Numbered from the stretch's first letter, positions 1 through 8,648 are shown. The stretch is DNA of 53,228 nt from Deltaproteobacteria bacterium (GCA_016214985.1 JACRMM010000065.1:1-53228), one strand, 5' to 3'. Program-made: numbers and translations. The notes: generated from the letters alone by a model not told the origin.

Positions 1-23
1 AGGAGCCCACCGACATAGAAGGG

Positions 24-103
24 GGTGGCGAATTCCGCTGGCCCCGCTTCCGCCAAAGGTGACGAATTACTCTGGCCCCGGGTGACGAATTGTCCTGGCC
101 CCG
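24..103. repeat. Three 23-bp direct repeats, likely the end of an IS21-family element lying to the left
   Basis: Three near-identical units start at 24, 58 and 81. Each has the form GGTG(G/A)CGAATT followed by three variable bases and CTGGCCCCG. The last two are back to back and the first is separated by 11 bp. IS21-family elements carry several copies of a roughly 20-bp transposase-binding repeat at each end, and this array looks like one such end. The rest of that element would lie outside the window. The IS assignment is inferred; the repeats themselves are seen directly. Confidence 0.55.
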
Positions 104-253
104 ATCCGGCCTGGACTGACGATATACCCGCGCCCTCGACAAGCCCGGCATCGGACAGCATTAGAATCTCGCATCGAGCTGCGCGGACCCGGCCCTGCGC
201 CCTCCCACTTTCCCAGATCAACTGAATCGGGATGGAACCTCAAGCAACTCCCA

Positions 254-889
254 CTAGTCGGAGGCTCTGGAATAGACAATTATTGCCAGGAAACGGATGG
301 GCACCTGCAACAGATCCTCTGGCCCGTGCGGAACATCTGAGTCGAAGAACATTGAGTCGCCGGGCGTCATCTTAAAGTCCCGACCGCCATGCCGATAGTT
401 CATTTCACCCTCGAGCATATAGAGAAATTCGATGCCAGGGTGTTGGAAAATAGGATAGACCTCGGATTCTTCCGTGAGCGTACACATATACGGCTCCACC
501 GCGATATCTTTCTTGCCCACTGTGTGACCAAGAAGCTGGTATTGATGGCCTGCCCGGGTACCTCTGCGTTCAATCTTGAGTCCCTCACCGGCGCGAACAA
601 ACGTTACGTCCCTCTCCTGATCGAATTTTCTGAAGAGCGCCGTGACGGGGATATGGAGGGCACCAGCCAGGGCAAACACGGTCGGGATAGATGGAAGAAC
701 GAGGCCATTCTCAATCTTCGACAGGGACCCGCCAGAGAGCCCAACCTTCGTCGCAAGCTCATGAACCGTCAGTCCGAGCTTTTGACGGAATGATCGTAAC
801 TCCATCCCAATTGCGGTTCCTACCGGATTCTTGCCCTCCTTTTCTGGAGCAATCTCGGCATTTCGGTACTCATTCTTTCTTCTTGTCAT
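254..889 (-). CDS. XRE-family transcriptional regulator with C-terminal cupin domain
   Basis: The 211-residue product has an N-terminal helix-turn-helix of the XRE/Cro type (about residues 27-82; recognition region LSGGSLSKIENG) and a C-terminal cupin_2 barrel (about 130-205) with candidate metal-binding H150, E154 and H188. This architecture is typical of ligand-responsive regulators that often control a neighbouring catabolic or acyl-CoA operon. The ATG at 889 is preceded by a purine-rich GAAAGGA. No partner operon survives next to it: upstream is about 900 bp without a convincing gene, then an IS21 element. Length is normal for the family. The ligand is unknown. Confidence 0.85.
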   Translation of the reverse strand: MTRRKNEYRNAEIAPEKEGKNPVGTAIGMELRSFRQKLGLTVHELATKVGLSGGSLSKIENGLVLPSIPTVFALAGALHIPVTALFRKFDQERDVTFVRAGEGLKIERRGTRAGHQYQLLGHTVGKKDIAVEPYMCTLTEESEVYPIFQHPGIEFLYMLEGEMNYRHGGRDFKMTPGDSMFFDSDVPHGPEDLLQVPIRFLAIIVYSRASD

Positions 890-1789
890 CGATTGTTTCC
901 TTTCGCTATCGCCTTGGACTGCCTCGCAGAAGTCACGAGTTCATTGGACGCCCCTGCGACATCAAACACATTGTCACACTGAAACCCCTAAATTACGCGA
1001 AGAATATTGTACCAACGGACATGGCGATCCTAAATGCAAGCATGCCAATCGCGATTGGCACCTTAGGCTACAAATCTCTTTGCCTATTATCACCATTCCG
1101 CTTACTTGGATGCAAATCAAAACTCGTCATCCCGAAGAGATCCCTTTACCCGATCTCTCGAGTTCATATCGTCCAATCCCCCGTGCTGTCCCTGTCGTCG
1201 CACTACGTCCGCCTCGACAAATGCCCCGGATGTTTGTCATATCCCTTCCTGAAGAGGCACCCCGCCGCGAGACGCCCCCTCGGCAGTCGGCTTGATCCCG
1301 GCTACAGAGCCAGTAAACCTAACACACCTCCATCACAGATTGAACACTACTTGTCCGTTCGAATTTGCCGTATTCTCAATCCATGTTGTCGCATCCCGCA
1401 ACAGCCGAGGCCGTCGCGGGGGCGGCGCTTCTCGGCCGGAAAGCAGGTGAGGTGACCCGACGCGCGCCCCAACCCATCTTCTCCGCCGGGTGGCAAGCCA
1501 ACCGAAGGCCTGGAGCCCACAGAGTTCGGCGCACCCAATGTACCAGACGACCCAAGGGTTAGTACGTACGCTTGCGGTAGTAAAGAGCGGGCGGCCGTCA
1601 CGTGGGTCGGCGGGCGTGACGCTGCGCCCGTGCTCCCAAACCCCTGAAGGTAACATTGGATCAGGCAAAAGTCGCCGTCGCCCATTCGATAGGTCCGTCC
1701 ACCATCCCCCCGGTACTCCTCGCGTTGAGTCGCAGGAGGATTCCCAAACACTGATGGGCCGGTCCGCGCAGCTGCGGGTTCCGGCGAAA
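890..1789. other. 900-bp stretch without a recognisable gene
   Basis: Several overlapping frames are open on both strands here, but none has a good start, a ribosome binding site or a recognisable product. The part nearest 254-889 is relatively AT-rich and contains an 18-bp palindrome at 1043-1060. The minus strand around 1350-1750 has coding-like stretches split between two frames, which could be a decayed gene, but I cannot name it. The IS21 element at 1790 may have removed or replaced the original neighbour. Confidence 0.5.
1043..1060. promoter_or_regulatory. 18-bp perfect palindrome, possible operator for the XRE-cupin regulator
   Basis: TGCCAATCGCGATTGGCA is a perfect 9+9 inverted repeat lying 154 bp upstream of the XRE-cupin start codon in an otherwise gene-free stretch. 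A fully symmetric, unspaced palindrome of this length is the usual form of a dimeric regulator site. Binding by this regulator is inferred. Confidence 0.45.
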
Positions 1790-1818
1790 CTGATCACTGA
1801 TTCCGGTCATGGTGATCA
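1790..1818. repeat. Left terminal inverted repeat of the IS21 element
   Basis: The sequence from CTGATCACTGATTCCGG to CATGGTGATCA matches the reverse complement of 4404-4433 with a few mismatches and a one-base gap. It lies 32 bp outside the istB stop codon. Confidence 0.75.
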
Positions 1819-1850
1819 CGTAGCGGCGCGAAGCGACGCTGGGGTTGGAA

Positions 1851-2609
1851 TCATACCTTCAACTGATCACCATGGCCCAGAGGAGACCGCAGTTTTCGCT
1901 GGGACTCTCCCTTGAGTTCGAGTCGGTGGGCGTTGTGGACGAGCCGATCGAGGATGGCGTCGGCGATCGTGGGATCCGGAATGCGCTCGTGCCACTCGGC
2001 CACGGGGACCTGGGCGGCGACGAGTGTCGAGTGGCGGCTGTAGCGGTCATCGATTACCTCGAGGAGGTCTCGGGCCTGGGCGGCGGTGAGTGGGTCTCGG
2101 AGCCAGTCGTCGATGACCAGCAGGCTGGTGCGGGATAGCGTGTCCAAGAGCCTGAGGTAGGAGCCGTCGGCGTGGGCATGGGCGAGGTCTTGGAGGAGTC
2201 GGGAAGTGCGCAGGTAGCGCACACTGACGCCGAGGCGGCAGGCGGCCTGGCCCAGGGCGCAGGCGAGGTAGGTTTTACCGGCGCCGGTGGGGCCGAGGAC
2301 GAGGACGTTGAGGTGGTGGCGGACCCAGTCGGCTTGAGCGAGTTCGAGGATAAGGCGGCGGTCGAGGCCGCGGGAGGCAGAGAGGTCGAGGTCCTCCACG
2401 CAGGCGCTCTGATGGAAGCGGGCGAGGCGAAGACCCCGGGTGAGGCGGGTGTTTTCTCTGCGGGCCCATTCGCGGTCGATGAGGAGTCCGAGGCGTTCCT
2501 CGAAGGGGAGGTCGGCATAGTGGGGGCTCTGGGCCTGTTCCTCGAGGCCCTTGCGCAGGCCGGCGAGACGAAGCGAGGTAAGTTTGTCCAGGAGCGGTTG
2601 GGTGAGCAT
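1851..2609 (-). CDS. istB: IS21-family helper ATPase IstB
   Basis: The 252-residue product is the AAA+ ATP-binding partner of the IstA transposase and helps select and deform target DNA. It has an N-terminal IstB helical region, a Walker A motif GPTGAGKT (about 106-113) and a Walker B LLVIDDW (about 163-169). Length is normal for the family and no frameshift is visible. It starts 13 bp after the istA stop codon, as expected for a translationally linked istA-istB pair. The gene should be functional if expressed. Confidence 0.93.
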   Translation of the reverse strand: MLTQPLLDKLTSLRLAGLRKGLEEQAQSPHYADLPFEERLGLLIDREWARRENTRLTRGLRLARFHQSACVEDLDLSASRGLDRRLILELAQADWVRHHLNVLVLGPTGAGKTYLACALGQAACRLGVSVRYLRTSRLLQDLAHAHADGSYLRLLDTLSRTSLLVIDDWLRDPLTAAQARDLLEVIDDRYSRHSTLVAAQVPVAEWHERIPDPTIADAILDRLVHNAHRLELKGESQRKLRSPLGHGDQLKV

Positions 2610-2621
2610 GGGAGACCTCCG

Positions 2622-4148
2622 TCAGTTGTAGTAGGTGGTGCCGCGCACGTTGGTGTGAGCGGCGGGGGGTGAGGTTGAGGGGGCGGCGTCCTTGGCCGTG
2701 TCGACGCGGTCGTAGTGGTGGTCAAGGATGTTTTTGAGGCCCTTCCAGGAGTGGATGCCAAAGGAGAGGGCGCGGGCGGAGGCGGCTTCGAGGCGTTCGT
2801 CGCCGAAGCGCTTGGTCAGTCCGAGGATGCCGAGGCAGCTGCGGAAGCTCTGCTCGGGGTGTTCACGCGAGGCGAGCCGGGCCTCGATGAGTTTGTGGGT
2901 GGAGGGGCCGATCTTCGCGGCCCAGCGCAGGAAGCGCTCGGGAGTCCACTCGAGGTAGGCGCGGTGAGCCGGGGGGCGGTGTTCGGGCAAGGTTCGGAAG
3001 TGGCGCGTGCCCAGGGCCCGCGGATGGGAGGCCACCCGGGTGCCCTTGTGGAGGATCTCGACGGTGCGCTCGGTGGCCCGGACAAGGACGGGTTGGCGTA
3101 GGAGTTGGAACGGCGCGCTGTAGAAGTTGTGATCGAACTCGACGTGGTAGTCGATGCCGACCTTGGCGTGGGCGAGCACGGCGAACTCGTAGGGGCGCTC
3201 GGGCAGAGGGCGAAGCGCCGGGCGGTCGAGCATCTCGAAGAGTTCCCGGCGGCTCTTGCCCCAGCCGCGCATGGGCCGACGGTTGACGTCGTCGAGAAGT
3301 TCGTGGATGGCGTGGTTGAGGTCGGCCAGGGAGAAGAAGGTGCGGTGGCGCAGTCGGGCCAGCACCCAGCGCTCGATGACCTGTACCCCAACCTCCGCCT
3401 TGGCCTTGTCCCGGGGTTTTCGCACCCGCGCCGGTACCACGGCGATCCCGTGGTGTTCGGCGAAGTCCTGGTAGGTGGGGTTGAGATCGGGCTCGTAGCG
3501 GCTGGGGTGCTTGACCCCAGCCTTGAGGTTGTCGGGGACGAGCACTTCCACGAGGCCGCCATAGAAAGCCAGCATGCGGCCGTGGGCGCCGATCCAGTGG
3601 GGCAGGGTCTGGCCGAAGTGGGCTTCGGCGTATGTGTAGGAGCTGGCCCCGAGGACCCCGACGAAGATCGCAGCGTCGCGCACTTCGCCAGTGTCGGGAT
3701 CGACCACCGGCACCGTGGGCCCGGCGTAGTCGACGAAGCACTTTTCCCCCGCCCGGTGGGTGAGCCGTAAACTGGGCTTCAGGAGCCCGTTCCAGCCGGC
3801 GTAAAGCTCGCAGAACTGGCTGTAGCCGAAGCCGTCGGGGTGCCGCTCTCGGTACTCGAGCCATAGGAGTCGAAGGGTGACGCCCTTGCGGCGAAGCTCG
3901 GCGTGGACGACTGACCAGTCCGGGCAGGGACGAGTCACTCGGTGGGGACGATGGGAGTCGGGGAAGAGCAGCCGGTCGAGGGCCGCCTCCCCGAGCCCCT
4001 CGGGAAGCGGCCAGGAGAGCGCGGCGTCCCGGGCGCGTTGGACGTAGTCGCTCACCGTGCCCACGCCCACCTGGCAGCTGCGGGCTACGGCACGGTTGGG
4101 GAGTTGGCACTCCCACTTGAGGCGAAGGATTTCTCGGATCTTACGCAT
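2622..4148 (-). CDS. istA: IS21-family transposase IstA
   Basis: DDE-type transposase of 508 residues from the preferred ATG at 4148, which has AGGAGAGG seven bases upstream; an upstream GTG at 4172 would add eight residues. An N-terminal helix-turn-helix (RAVARSCQVGVGTVSDYV) is followed by an RNase H-like core with candidate catalytic D in FVDYAG (about 140), D in VPDN (about 206) and E in KAKAE (about 252). The frame is uninterrupted. Together with istB and the terminal repeats it makes the element look complete and potentially mobile. Confidence 0.93.
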   Translation of the reverse strand: MRKIREILRLKWECQLPNRAVARSCQVGVGTVSDYVQRARDAALSWPLPEGLGEAALDRLLFPDSHRPHRVTRPCPDWSVVHAELRRKGVTLRLLWLEYRERHPDGFGYSQFCELYAGWNGLLKPSLRLTHRAGEKCFVDYAGPTVPVVDPDTGEVRDAAIFVGVLGASSYTYAEAHFGQTLPHWIGAHGRMLAFYGGLVEVLVPDNLKAGVKHPSRYEPDLNPTYQDFAEHHGIAVVPARVRKPRDKAKAEVGVQVIERWVLARLRHRTFFSLADLNHAIHELLDDVNRRPMRGWGKSRRELFEMLDRPALRPLPERPYEFAVLAHAKVGIDYHVEFDHNFYSAPFQLLRQPVLVRATERTVEILHKGTRVASHPRALGTRHFRTLPEHRPPAHRAYLEWTPERFLRWAAKIGPSTHKLIEARLASREHPEQSFRSCLGILGLTKRFGDERLEAASARALSFGIHSWKGLKNILDHHYDRVDTAKDAAPSTSPPAAHTNVRGTTYYN

Positions 4149-4403
4149 GGACAACCTCTCCTGGGCCACCACTCTTCTCCTGAGTCAGGGACAAAGGAGG
4201 GGGAGGATGACTCGACGAACGAAGGTTATCCAGCGTCGCTTTTCTGTTACGTAACCGCTACTTCCGAAGGATTCCGGTGCATGGTGATCATGCAATCCGG
4301 CAAGCCGATCACGGAATCCGGAATCCGATCACCGATTCCGCTCGCAGGGCCCAAAATGATCGGCATGGAGTCGGAACCGGTGATCACCATCCCTCGGAAT
4401 CGG

Positions 4404-4433
4404 TGATCACCATGCTCCGGAATTAGTGATCGG
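4404..4433. repeat. Right terminal inverted repeat of the IS21 element
   Basis: TGATCACCATG to CCGGAATTAGTGATCGG is the inverted counterpart of 1790-1818. Partial extra copies of the same motifs sit just inside it at 4358-4370 and 4381-4390. It lies upstream of istA, so the repeats may also overlap its promoter. Confidence 0.75.
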
Positions 4434-4607
4434 CATGGACAGTTGGCGCCTGCTGCGAGGTCTGGAATCGCCCTTGAAAGCGCCGATGGCGCCAGTCCCA
4501 GCCCGAAAGAGGAGAAGCGCGGATTGCACGAGGGCTGCGTCCGGAATCCGCGCCAGGCACCGGCGACCTTCTCCACATCAGTTTGGAGTTCGAACGAAGA
4601 GGGTGGG

Positions 4608-5309
4608 ATGGGCCAAATCCTGATCTTTCGCCACAGTCCGGACGACGGCCCCGGATACTTCGGACGATTCCTCACCCGCATGCGCGTGCCTTACAGGGTC
4701 GTCCGAATCGACCGGGGCGAACCCGTGCCCCGAGGACTCGGGGAAGCGCCTGCCGTCGTCTTCATGGGAGGGCCCCAGAGCGTGAACGACCCTCTCTCCT
4801 GGATTCCCCTGGCGCTGCGGCTCATTCGGGAAGCAGTCGAGAGAGGTCTTCCTGTCCTCGGGCACTGTCTGGGGGGCCAATTGATCAGCAAGGCTTTGGG
4901 AGGTGAGGTAGGAGGAAGCCCGGCGAAGGAAATCGGCTGGCTCCCGGTGCGGCAAGTACCGGGCCAGGCTGCTTCCGACTGGCTCTCCAGGCTTCCGCAG
5001 AGTTTCGACGTGTTCCAGTGGCATTGGGAGTCCTTCTCCCTTCCTCCCGGCTCCCACCGCATCCTCGAAAGCGACGGGTGCCCGAACCAGGGCTTCGTTC
5101 TCGAGAAAGCCCTCGGCCTCCAGTTCCACATCGAAATGCTGACGGGGATGGTGAAGCAATGGGCGCGTGACCCCGGCGATGCCCTAGCATCTCCCTGCCT
5201 CACCGTCCAGACTCCGGACGAAATGCGGTCAGACCTCCGGAGGCGCGTGAAACAACTCCATGACGTTGCCGATCAGATTTACAGCCGTTGGTTGCTCGGC
5301 CTGAGCTGA
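4608..5309 (+). CDS. Class I glutamine amidotransferase (GMP synthase-like domain)
   Basis: The 233-residue product is a stand-alone class I GATase domain: nucleophile Cys in GHCLGGQ and the His-Glu pair in LQFHIEM, completing a Cys-His-Glu triad that releases ammonia from glutamine or cleaves a gamma-glutamyl bond. The preferred ATG at 4608 follows GAAGAGGGTGGG; the same frame is open further upstream into the IS flank, but that part does not resemble the family. Single-domain members are often annotated GMP synthase-like or gamma-glutamyl hydrolase-like, and the acceptor substrate cannot be read from sequence. It sits alone beside the IS21 element, with no acceptor-domain gene nearby. Confidence 0.85.
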   Translation: MGQILIFRHSPDDGPGYFGRFLTRMRVPYRVVRIDRGEPVPRGLGEAPAVVFMGGPQSVNDPLSWIPLALRLIREAVERGLPVLGHCLGGQLISKALGGEVGGSPAKEIGWLPVRQVPGQAASDWLSRLPQSFDVFQWHWESFSLPPGSHRILESDGCPNQGFVLEKALGLQFHIEMLTGMVKQWARDPGDALASPCLTVQTPDEMRSDLRRRVKQLHDVADQIYSRWLLGLS

Positions 5310-5431
5310 GGAGCCACGTCAGCGACCTGCAATACAGGCGCTCCAGTTGGGAAACAGCGCGAGATGGCGTCCGAACCTCAACCCCCTTTTTCGGCCCGCC
5401 GAATGAGCGGGGCAAGCCCAAGCCTGTGCCG

Positions 5432-6259
5432 TCAAGCCGGCCTCCATGGCGGGACACCGCGCCAGCTGACGAAACCGTCCGGATCCTGGGCAATTTCCCG
5501 AAGTTCCATCCCGTAGGCCTCGCGCCAGAAGACGTAGAAGACCGGGTTCAGGACAAAGAGTGGGCACTCGATCCCCTCGCCGGCCTCGAGAAAGACGCGA
5601 GCGGTCGCAAGGTTCATGAGGGACTGCTCGGCAGAGCGGTGGGGCCAGAACATCTCCGCCTCGAGGAGTCTCTGCCAGAACACCTCAACACTCTCCACCG
5701 TGCGCGTACAGACCTCACATCGAATCCTTCTTCTCGGCGGGGTGAGAACCGCTACCGGGTAGTGGCAGGCCCCGTTGGGAAGGGGAACGGCCTGGCGCCC
5801 CTCAAACAGTGTGCCCCAGAAGTAGCCGGGTCGACTGTACCCCTCTCCCCCCACCTCGCTCTGGAGGGGTTGGCCCTCCATAAGGAGGCCGTAGCGCGCA
5901 AAAATCACCTCTTGTCCCACGGGGACCTCACTTTCTGGGTGGGGACGGTCGGCAAGCCCCCAACACCTGCCCGAATTCGAAGTCGAGCTTCCGGGAGGCA
6001 CTCGAGCAGTCACGTGCGGAGAGAGGGGCGCGGGCGTCAGCCCGGGATCAGAAGGTCCCACGTTCGCCGCCGCCGTAAACAAGGGTGAATACCCCGGGAT
6101 TTCCTCGGGCACCAGGGCGATCGTGCGCAGGATCTCCGGTTTTTCAGTTTGTGTGGACGTTGGTCTTCCGTAACACCGGGCGATGATGGCCGTCTCCGCT
6201 CCGTCCTCCGTGTGCGAACCCCGTTGCCACCTCTCCTCTGCACCACGCGGCTCACCCAC
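5432..6259 (-). CDS. Hypothetical protein, start uncertain
   Basis: An open frame of up to 275 codons that I do not recognise. It begins with a GTG directly after, and in the same frame as, the stop codon of the upstream sensor-like gene, so the true start may be further in. The C-terminal half (from about residue 110) is the more convincing part: it is rich in Phe, Tyr and Trp and has few low-complexity stretches. The N-terminal third is Pro/Ser/Thr-rich and may be non-coding. No signal peptide, membrane segment or catalytic motif is evident. Confidence 0.4.
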   Translation of the reverse strand: MGEPRGAEERWQRGSHTEDGAETAIIARCYGRPTSTQTEKPEILRTIALVPEEIPGYSPLFTAAANVGPSDPGLTPAPLSPHVTARVPPGSSTSNSGRCWGLADRPHPESEVPVGQEVIFARYGLLMEGQPLQSEVGGEGYSRPGYFWGTLFEGRQAVPLPNGACHYPVAVLTPPRRRIRCEVCTRTVESVEVFWQRLLEAEMFWPHRSAEQSLMNLATARVFLEAGEGIECPLFVLNPVFYVFWREAYGMELREIAQDPDGFVSWRGVPPWRPA

Positions 6260-6997
6260 CTACCCCCGCGTTCGCGGCCGCGTGGTTGGCGATCTCCCTG
6301 ACACCGAGACGACCGACAGCTTCGGGTGACGAACGCGGGTCAACGTCACGGCTGTAACCACCGAAGCAGCCAGGCCCAAGAGCAGGCAAGCCAGAATGAC
6401 GACCTGCAGCTGCCGGAACGCCTTTTCTCCCGCTTCCTGGACCCGCGTCGCAAGACGGCGGTTCACCTCCTGTATCCTGCCCAGGAGAACCTCTGTCTTC
6501 TCGAAACTCTCCGCGTTCCTTTTCAGAGCTCGATCGACGAGTTCGACGTAAAGTCGAGCGTCACGCCTTTTTTGGTATGCTCGCGAGAGCCGCAAGAAGT
6601 CCTTTTCGTCTGTCTCCCACTCCTTCCAGGCAATCACATACTCCCTCCAGAGGGCGGTCTCCTCATTCGTCTGTGGCAGCGATTGGTAAATCTTCCAAGC
6701 CCTGTCGACCCGCTCGAACGCCTCCCTAATTGAGTCATATTGGTCATTGACCGTTTTCTCCTGCAAATTACCGATACAAAGAGTCCTCTCAACAGCGCTA
6801 ATCGCAGTCTGGGCTTGATTGATGACTTGGAGCGACTCGAGGCTCCGCACGCGGTGATTCGACACCTCCTCGAAGTGCTTATGGAGGGTCGAGTTCCCAC
6901 GCAGTTCGACGCAAAAACCGATACCGGCAAACAAGCAAACCGCCAAGAAGCTGTCCGCAGGCCTTATTCTAAGTAGTATTCGATCCCACCAAGCCAC
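6260..6997 (-). CDS. Truncated membrane sensor with four-helix-bundle (chemoreceptor-like) periplasmic domain
   Basis: The 245-residue product has an N-terminal membrane segment (about 14-30), a long alpha-helical periplasmic region (about 35-200) and a second membrane segment (about 205-228), which is the layout of a 4HB_MCP sensor module. A HAMP domain and signalling domain should follow, but the protein stops about 20 residues after the second membrane helix. In another frame the DNA just there reads VREIANHAAAN, resembling the end of HAMP, so a frameshift has probably truncated it. The GTG start at 6997 has AGGAGG six bases upstream. It is either a receptor remnant or a signalling-dead membrane helix protein. 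Confidence 0.65.
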   Translation of the reverse strand: MAWWDRILLRIRPADSFLAVCLFAGIGFCVELRGNSTLHKHFEEVSNHRVRSLESLQVINQAQTAISAVERTLCIGNLQEKTVNDQYDSIREAFERVDRAWKIYQSLPQTNEETALWREYVIAWKEWETDEKDFLRLSRAYQKRRDARLYVELVDRALKRNAESFEKTEVLLGRIQEVNRRLATRVQEAGEKAFRQLQVVILACLLLGLAASVVTAVTLTRVRHPKLSVVSVSGRSPTTRPRTRG

Positions 6998-7139
6998 GGG
7001 GACCTCCTCTCATGGGAAAGTAACGATCGGCCTGCACCTTCGCAGCCTATTTTCCCCATTCGCGAGCAGTCTTGGATAGGGCTCGCCCTTTGCAGCCGGA
7101 TGCGCATTCCTGTGAAGGCGAACAGGAGAACCGGGCATG

Positions 7140-8005
7140 ACGAACAGTAGCCGAGCGAAGCAGCGCTGGGGTTTGAAATCATACGCTCAGGTGCTCGGCA
7201 TGACCACAGCCTCCGCGGCTGACAGGAGAGAGCGGATCTGGCGCTGGGGACTACTTCGCCCGCAACTCCAGGCGGTATGCGTTGTCGGTTGCGCGGTCGA
7301 GGAGCGAGTCCGCCATCGAGGGGTTGCGTAAGCGAGCCTACCTGCAATACGGGGAACTGGGAGGCGAGAAGCGTAGCCCTCTTGCCGTAGCGGTCGTCGA
7401 GCACTTCTAAGGGGCCTCGCATCCGGTCGTCGAGGATTAGGAGCGCTCCGCAGGCGAGTCCTGCGGGGAGTTTGGGGCAGAAGCCGTCGGCGTGGCCGTG
7501 CTCGAACGACCTCAAGAACCGAGACGTGCGCTCGCAAGCCACGGTGGCGCCCTGGCGGCAGACAGCCTTGGCCCAAGGAGCAGGCAGAATAGCTCTTTCG
7601 GCGGAGGTAGGTCTCATTCCAGGTATGCGCGGTGCTGGGGAGGGCGGGGTTCGGGAAGGGTGCACCAGAGATTCACGGTATCGGCGCGCCGGTGGTAGCC
7701 CACGCACTTGCCTCGGACAAACACCTCTACGGCACGCTCGGTGGAGCGGAGCCAGGCCTCCTGCGAGATTCCCGGCAGTTCTCGCCGAGGTGGCGTATGG
7801 CCCGGCGGTTGATCTCGTCGAGGAGCTCGCGGATGGCGTGGTCGAGGGAGGCTTGGCCGACACGTCGAAGGTTTCGCAGCCGCTCCAGGACCCAACGTTG
7901 GGTGGCCTGTACCCCTATCTCCTCTTTCGCCTTGCCCCTGGCCACCTTGATCCTGTTAGGGATCGCGGCGACCCGGTAGCGGCGGGCTTCTGTTGCCAAA
8001 CGACC
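7140..8005 (-). pseudogene. Decayed IS21-family element (istA and istB fragments)
   Basis: Pieces of both transposition proteins are scattered over several minus-strand frames. An IstA fragment (KAKEEIGVQATQRWVLERLR) is near 7890-7960. IstB fragments include a Walker B-like ALLILDDRM and a downstream LDDRYGKRATLLASQFPV near 7350-7440. Its left edge near 7147-7180 matches the intact element near 1827-1857 (GCGCTGGGGTTTGAAATCATAC against GACGCTGGGGTTGGAATCATAC). No frame is long enough to be functional. It is a relative of the intact copy rather than an identical one. Confidence 0.85.
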
Positions 8006-8011
8006 CGCCAC

Positions 8012-8046
8012 GAAAAAAGGCCCCCGATTTGACTCGGAGGCCTTGA
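8012..8046 (-). terminator. Rho-independent terminator after hup-tRNA-Val-tRNA-Asp
   Basis: Read on the minus strand, AAGGCC(T)CCGA - GTCAAA - TCGGGGGCCTT forms a strong stem-loop followed directly by a run of T residues. It lies about 50 bp past the tRNA-Asp 3' end and would close the transcription unit that begins at the promoter at 8640. Confidence 0.85.
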
Positions 8047-8095
8047 TTCTAGCGGTTTTCCGGGCTTCGTACCCAGTTATCGCTGGGGTGAAGAA

Positions 8096-8172
<77 letters not shown>

Positions 8173-8198
8173 GCGCAAACTTAAGCTTCCTACATTGA

Positions 8199-8274
8199 TG
8201 GTAGGCGGAACAGGGCTCGAACCTGCGACCTCCGGCTTGTAAGGCCGGCGCTCTGCCAGCTGAGCTACCCGCCT
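8199..8274 (-). tRNA. tRNA-Val (TAC)
   Basis: A 76-nt cloverleaf with acceptor AGGCGGG pairing TCCGCCT, anticodon loop CTTACAA giving TAC, T-arm GTTCGAG, discriminator A and an encoded CCA. It lies 11 bp downstream of the HU stop codon and 26 bp before tRNA-Asp, on the same strand. Confidence 0.97.
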
Positions 8275-8285
8275 GGACAGCCGTT

Positions 8286-8570
8286 CTACTTCTTCTTGGT
8301 GGCGACCCTGTCCTTGAGGCTCTTACCCGCCTTGAATTTCGGGCTCTTGCCACCAGGGATCTGCATCGCCTTACCCGTCTGGGGATTGCGTCCCTTGCGG
8401 GCCTTGCGTTCGGCCACGGTGAAGGTTCCGAAACCGACCAGCGTCACCTTCTCGCCCTTCTTGAGGGCATCGGTGACAGCCTCAGAGAACGAATCCAACG
8501 CCCTCTTGGCCGCTGCCTTGGAGGTGTTCGCCTTTTCAGCCATAACCTCGATCAGTTCCGCCTTCGTCAC
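8286..8570 (-). CDS. hup: DNA-binding protein HU
   Basis: Nucleoid-associated histone-like protein that binds and bends DNA as a dimer. It has 94 residues from the preferred GTG at 8570, giving the typical MTKAELIE start, with AGGAGG six bases upstream. A TTG two codons earlier abuts the same AGGAGG and is less likely. The GFGTF and RxGRNPQTG signatures, the latter on the DNA-binding arm, are present and the C terminus is Lys-rich. A good sigma70-type promoter lies just upstream and two tRNA genes follow before the terminator, so one transcript probably makes HU mRNA and both tRNAs. Confidence 0.97.
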   Translation of the reverse strand: MTKAELIEVMAEKANTSKAAAKRALDSFSEAVTDALKKGEKVTLVGFGTFTVAERKARKGRNPQTGKAMQIPGGKSPKFKAGKSLKDRVATKKK

Positions 8571-8610
8571 GGCCAACCTCCTTGGTAGAAAGTAGAGACG
8601 ACGGAATGCG

Positions 8611-8640
8611 CTTATAGCAGCGTCCCGTCTAGGGTGTCAA
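8611..8640 (-). promoter_or_regulatory. Sigma70-type promoter for hup and two tRNAs
   Basis: On the minus strand there is a perfect -35 TTGACA (8640-8635), an 18-bp spacer and TATAAG (8616-8611). It sits in the short gap between the lon stop codon and hup, about 40 bp before the hup start. Confidence 0.8.
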
Positions 8641-8648
8641 GGCACAAC

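Larger units (their letters stand above)
1790..4433 (-). mobile_element. Apparently complete IS21-family insertion sequence
   Basis: About 2.64 kb, bounded by imperfect inverted repeats (1790-1818 and 4404-4433) and containing intact istA and istB in the usual order. The right end carries extra copies of the terminal motif: TGATCACCAT at 4381 and 4404, and TGATCGGCATGGA at 4358 and 4427. Such multiple end repeats are characteristic of IS21. I see no clear target duplication next to the proposed ends, so the exact boundary could be off by a few bases, or the flanks may have rearranged. Confidence 0.85.

Noticed and set aside
691..1455. 254-codon plus-strand frame opposite the XRE-cupin gene
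   Set aside because: No ribosome binding site, unlikely composition and overlap with a well-supported gene.
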